Assembly: GCF_004137345.1 (NCBI RefSeq)
Contig: NZ_SDWV01000022.1
Location: forward strand, 23,525-87,524
DNA length: 64,000 bases
Direction: 5' to 3'
Source of the DNA: Nocardioides zhouii
Lineage (GTDB): Bacteria; Actinomycetota; Actinomycetes; Propionibacteriales; Nocardioidaceae
Both the position numbers and the translations under genes were made by a program. Positions 61,622-64,000 of this stretch are shown here, piece after piece; the first letter of the stretch is position 1; the number at the start of each line of letters is the position of its first letter. The notes below the pieces were generated by a model that saw only the letters and a program-made list of their open reading frames with translations, searched no databases and was not told the origin of the DNA.

Positions 61622-63560
61622 ATGCCAAGGGAGCACGAGTCGCTCACGAAGGTGATGGACGAGAAGTCGTTTACCATCGCTGATTACCAACGGCCCTATG
61701 CGTGGGGCGGCAAGCAGCTCGACGACCTTTGGGGAGACCTGGATCTGATGGGCTCCGGCGAGCACTACGCCGGGACTCTTGTCCTGCGTAGGACCGACAT
61801 ACAGAAGGTGACCTCAGCAGGCGAATCCCTGTGGGAGCACGAAGTTGTTGATGGCCAGCAGCGGCTTACGACCATCACCATTCTGTTGAGCCGACTGCTG
61901 AGGGTGTTGCACACGCTCGGCGACCTCGCTGACACCGACCTCGCTGAGGGGGTCGATGAGGCGAAACGACAGATCCGCAGCCTCATACGGATCAACCTTG
62001 GCGGTGTCACCGAGCCACGGTTGAAGCTTGGTGTTGACCTTGCGAGCTTCTGGCGTGACCACGTCATCGGCGACATGCCGGCACCGAGCAAGCGGCTGGC
62101 CGCCGAGCAGCGACTCCTCGATGCCCGCGTTCTTCGACCAGCGCATTAACGCCCTGCTGGATGCCGCCGATCCCGCGATGTCCGCCCGTCGTCTTCTCGA
62201 CCTGCGCCGCCGAATCACCTCAGGACTGAAGCTGCTCGTCTACGAAGTTGGCTCGACCGCCGAGGTCGGCGTGATCTTTGAGACCCTCAACGACCGCGGG
62301 CGCTCCCTCACAACGTTGGAGAAGACCAAGAACTACCTGTTGTATCTGGCATCGCAACTGCCGGATGAGCGCGGGCACAAGCTGTCGGACCGCATTAATG
62401 AACGCTGGTCCGGCATATTCAAGAACCTCGCAGACCTTCCCCCCGACAGCGAGGATCGACTCCTTCGCGCTCATTGGCTGGCTACACAGAACGCGGATCG
62501 CCGCACTTGGACCGGCGTGGAGGCAATCAAGAAGAAGTTCCCGCGTGCGAAATATGTCCCCAGTTCTCAACGGCTTGAGAGCGTCGGAACGGCCCCGATC
62601 GTCAACACCGATGCCGTATGGCAGGACCTGTTCGACCACGTCACCGACTACGTCGACAGCCTTTGGCAATGCTCTGAGTTCCTAGCCGACCTCGAGGACC
62701 TCAACGCCAAGTACGAAATCTGGTCATCCGACCCAGTTGTGACGGGTCGAGTCCGACGCCATTCGCAAGCGCTGGCCCGCAGTGGTGTCGTAGCTCAGTT
62801 CCTGCCCCTACTCTTCGCCAGCAGGCTCGCTCACGCCAAGGACGGTGCGGCATATGCCAGTATTGTCGAGGCTTGCGAGGTCTTCTCAGCCCGAGTATTT
62901 GCCATCTGCACTCGCCGTGCGGGAGCGGGTCAGGTAGCCCTGGCTGGCGCGGCGAACCGGCTGTTCCGCGGGGCCATAACAGCAGACGAAGCGATCATTG
63001 AGATCACCAAGTTGACGTGGGAGTACGCCCCGGACGATCTGGTACGCAGCAACTTCCAGCCCTCCGTGAACTGGTACGTGAGGAGCTCGCACAAGTACGT
63101 GCTCTACGAGTACGAGCTTTCACGTGGGAAGTCTGCCGGAGTCCTGGACCCTTTCACGACCTTCACTCAGGCCTTCCAGAAGACGACTGAGCACGTCCTG
63201 CCACAAACCCCGGCCGCCGGAAGTCAGTGGCTCGTGACGTTCAAGGATCCCGCGGAGCGTGCACAATTGACGGACTGCCTCGGCAATCTCGTCCTAACGA
63301 TGGACAACTCGTCCTACGGCCGCAAGGAGTTCTCCAGCAAGCGGGGAACACCAGTCCAGGTGTCGCCTCCCTGCTACTACGGCGCTGCGCTGCTCAGCGA
63401 GCGAGAGATAGCGAACTCAGACAAGTGGACGCCCCAGTCGGTCCGCGACCGGCTCGCCGAGCTCGAGGGTTGGGCGCTCACGAGGTGGCCTGCGACTGGC
63501 CCAGTCGCCGCGCCCGTCGCTGTAGACACCGACGTCGAAGACGACGACGACGACGACTAG
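61622..63560 (+). pseudogene. DUF262/GmrS-like plus DUF1524/GmrD-like gene, frameshifted near 62129
   Basis: A GGAGGG site precedes the ATG at 61622. The N-terminal DUF262 domain shows FTIADYQRPYAWGGKQLDDL and the ParB-like NTPase box VVDGQQRLTTITILL. The frame breaks at about 62129; removing one G (CGCGTTC to CGCTTC) gives LLDARFFDQRINALL and continues through VIFETLNDRGRSLTTLEKTK to a C-terminal DUF1524 HNH region (EHVLPQTPAAGSQWL, then LTDCLGNLVLTMDNSSYGRK). The intact product would be about 645 residues. The GmrSD family cuts modified phage DNA. It lies divergent from the SNF2/UvrD pair and may belong to the same defence locus. Confidence 0.82.
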
Positions 63561-63625
63561 CACCGCTGCCCCGATCGTCCGGACCGGGCGGTCCACGCCG
63601 CGCTCGTAACCACTGAGGCGAGTCG

Positions 63626-63927
63626 ATGAGTGCCGCCTGCTTCGACTCAGCACAGAGATCATGGGACGACGAGGCGGCCGCGGCGGCGCTTGACGTCCGA
63701 AATCACGGCGACGACTTCGCCCTTGGTTCAATGCACGCATTTCCGCTCAGCATCGTCGAGTTGGCCCGCTCATGCGGAGACGTCCTGGAAGACCTCCGTC
63801 CGTTCACCCAAGGCGAAGACGTCCCCGCAGGCTCTCGCGACGTTGAGACCATGAGCGAGGACGAACTGGTCTCGGCGCTGGCAGAGGCCCTCGGATTCGT
63901 GCTCGTCTTAACCTGCTGGATGACTAG
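63626..63927 (+). pseudogene. Decayed copy of the acidic gene at 54057
   Basis: AALDVRNHGDDFALGSMHAF, then PLSIVELARSCGDVLEDLRP and MSEDELVSALAEALG match the 54057 product. The N-terminal 50 residues are not conserved, and a frame slip near 63903 displaces the expected NLLDD end (CTT AAC CTG CTG GAT GAC TAG). It is the right-hand member of the degenerate duplication. Confidence 0.75.
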
Positions 63928-63973
63928 GGCGTGTCTCCAATGTTGAGCGTGGTTCGGGCTTGATGCTGGGCCC

Positions 63974-64000
63974 ATGACGCGGATGGCGGTGCTCAGCGAT
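63974..64000 (+). CDS. Start of a possible metallophosphoesterase gene (cut by window edge)
   Basis: An ATG at 63974 opens a frame MTRMAVLSD that runs to the window end. The AVLSD strand followed by the edge is how calcineurin-like metallophosphoesterases begin (AVLSDxHGN). Only nine codons are visible, so this is a hint. Confidence 0.35.

Overview
The window is high-GC DNA (about 65 percent by eye) with dense codon bias, many ATGA/GTGA start-stop overlaps, several starts that look leaderless (a -10-like hexamer 6-7 nt before the start codon), an Lsr2 homologue and a PafB/PafC-like WYL pair. This points to an actinobacterium, possibly a Nocardioides-like or related soil lineage; the genus is inference. 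Almost everything right of 4.4 kb is accessory: three tyrosine recombinases, two excisionase-like HTH genes, a truncated tRNA-Arg att fragment, many orphan genes and several defence-like modules.

Layout. 0-4.0 kb: chromosomal-type genes, a peptide-type ABC permease cut by the window edge and a xanthine/CO-dehydrogenase-type molybdenum subunit. 4.4-19.8 kb: mobile-element region with two integrases, XRE and other HTH regulators, an endonuclease VII-like HNH protein, orphan genes, a lone receiver-domain protein, Lsr2 and small membrane proteins. 20.2-27.6 kb: a tight five-gene operon encoding a phosphoribosyltransferase-like protein, an ORC/CDC6-like AAA ATPase, a Rossmann-like orphan, a SIS-HAD fusion and a PfkB-type kinase. 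This is the best candidate for an unusual, probably conflict-related system. 27.7-31.0 kb: an orphan repeat protein, then a 3-prime fragment of tRNA-Arg(ACG), excisionase and integrase of another element. 31.2-39.8 kb: small cargo genes, then a coupled operon of a PD-(D/E)XK nuclease with AddB-like and AddA-like helicase-nucleases. 39.8-41.6 kb: an SPFH/SHOCT protein and a membrane zinc-ribbon partner. 41.7-47.8 kb: an NAD/ADP-ribose-themed cluster (ADP-ribosylglycohydrolase fused to a phosphatase, two chaperone/repeat-like proteins, an NrtR-type Nudix regulator, a macro-like-SIR2 protein and an HD hydrolase). 48-55 kb: WYL regulators, a VWA protein, an RNase H fusion, a dual-specificity-type phosphatase, a sigma-like factor and small orphans. 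55.6-63.6 kb: a UvrD-like plus SNF2-like helicase pair and a DUF262-type (GmrSD-like) gene, flanked by decayed copies of the 52.6-54.5 kb genes.

How the parts relate. Most cargo looks like anti-phage or inter-element conflict machinery: nucleotide/NAD metabolism in two clusters, helicase-nucleases in two clusters, and a modification-dependent-type endonuclease relative. Lsr2, XRE and WYL proteins are plausible regulators. Several genes are broken by one-base indels; these may be real decay or assembly errors, and this matters for judging which systems are functional.
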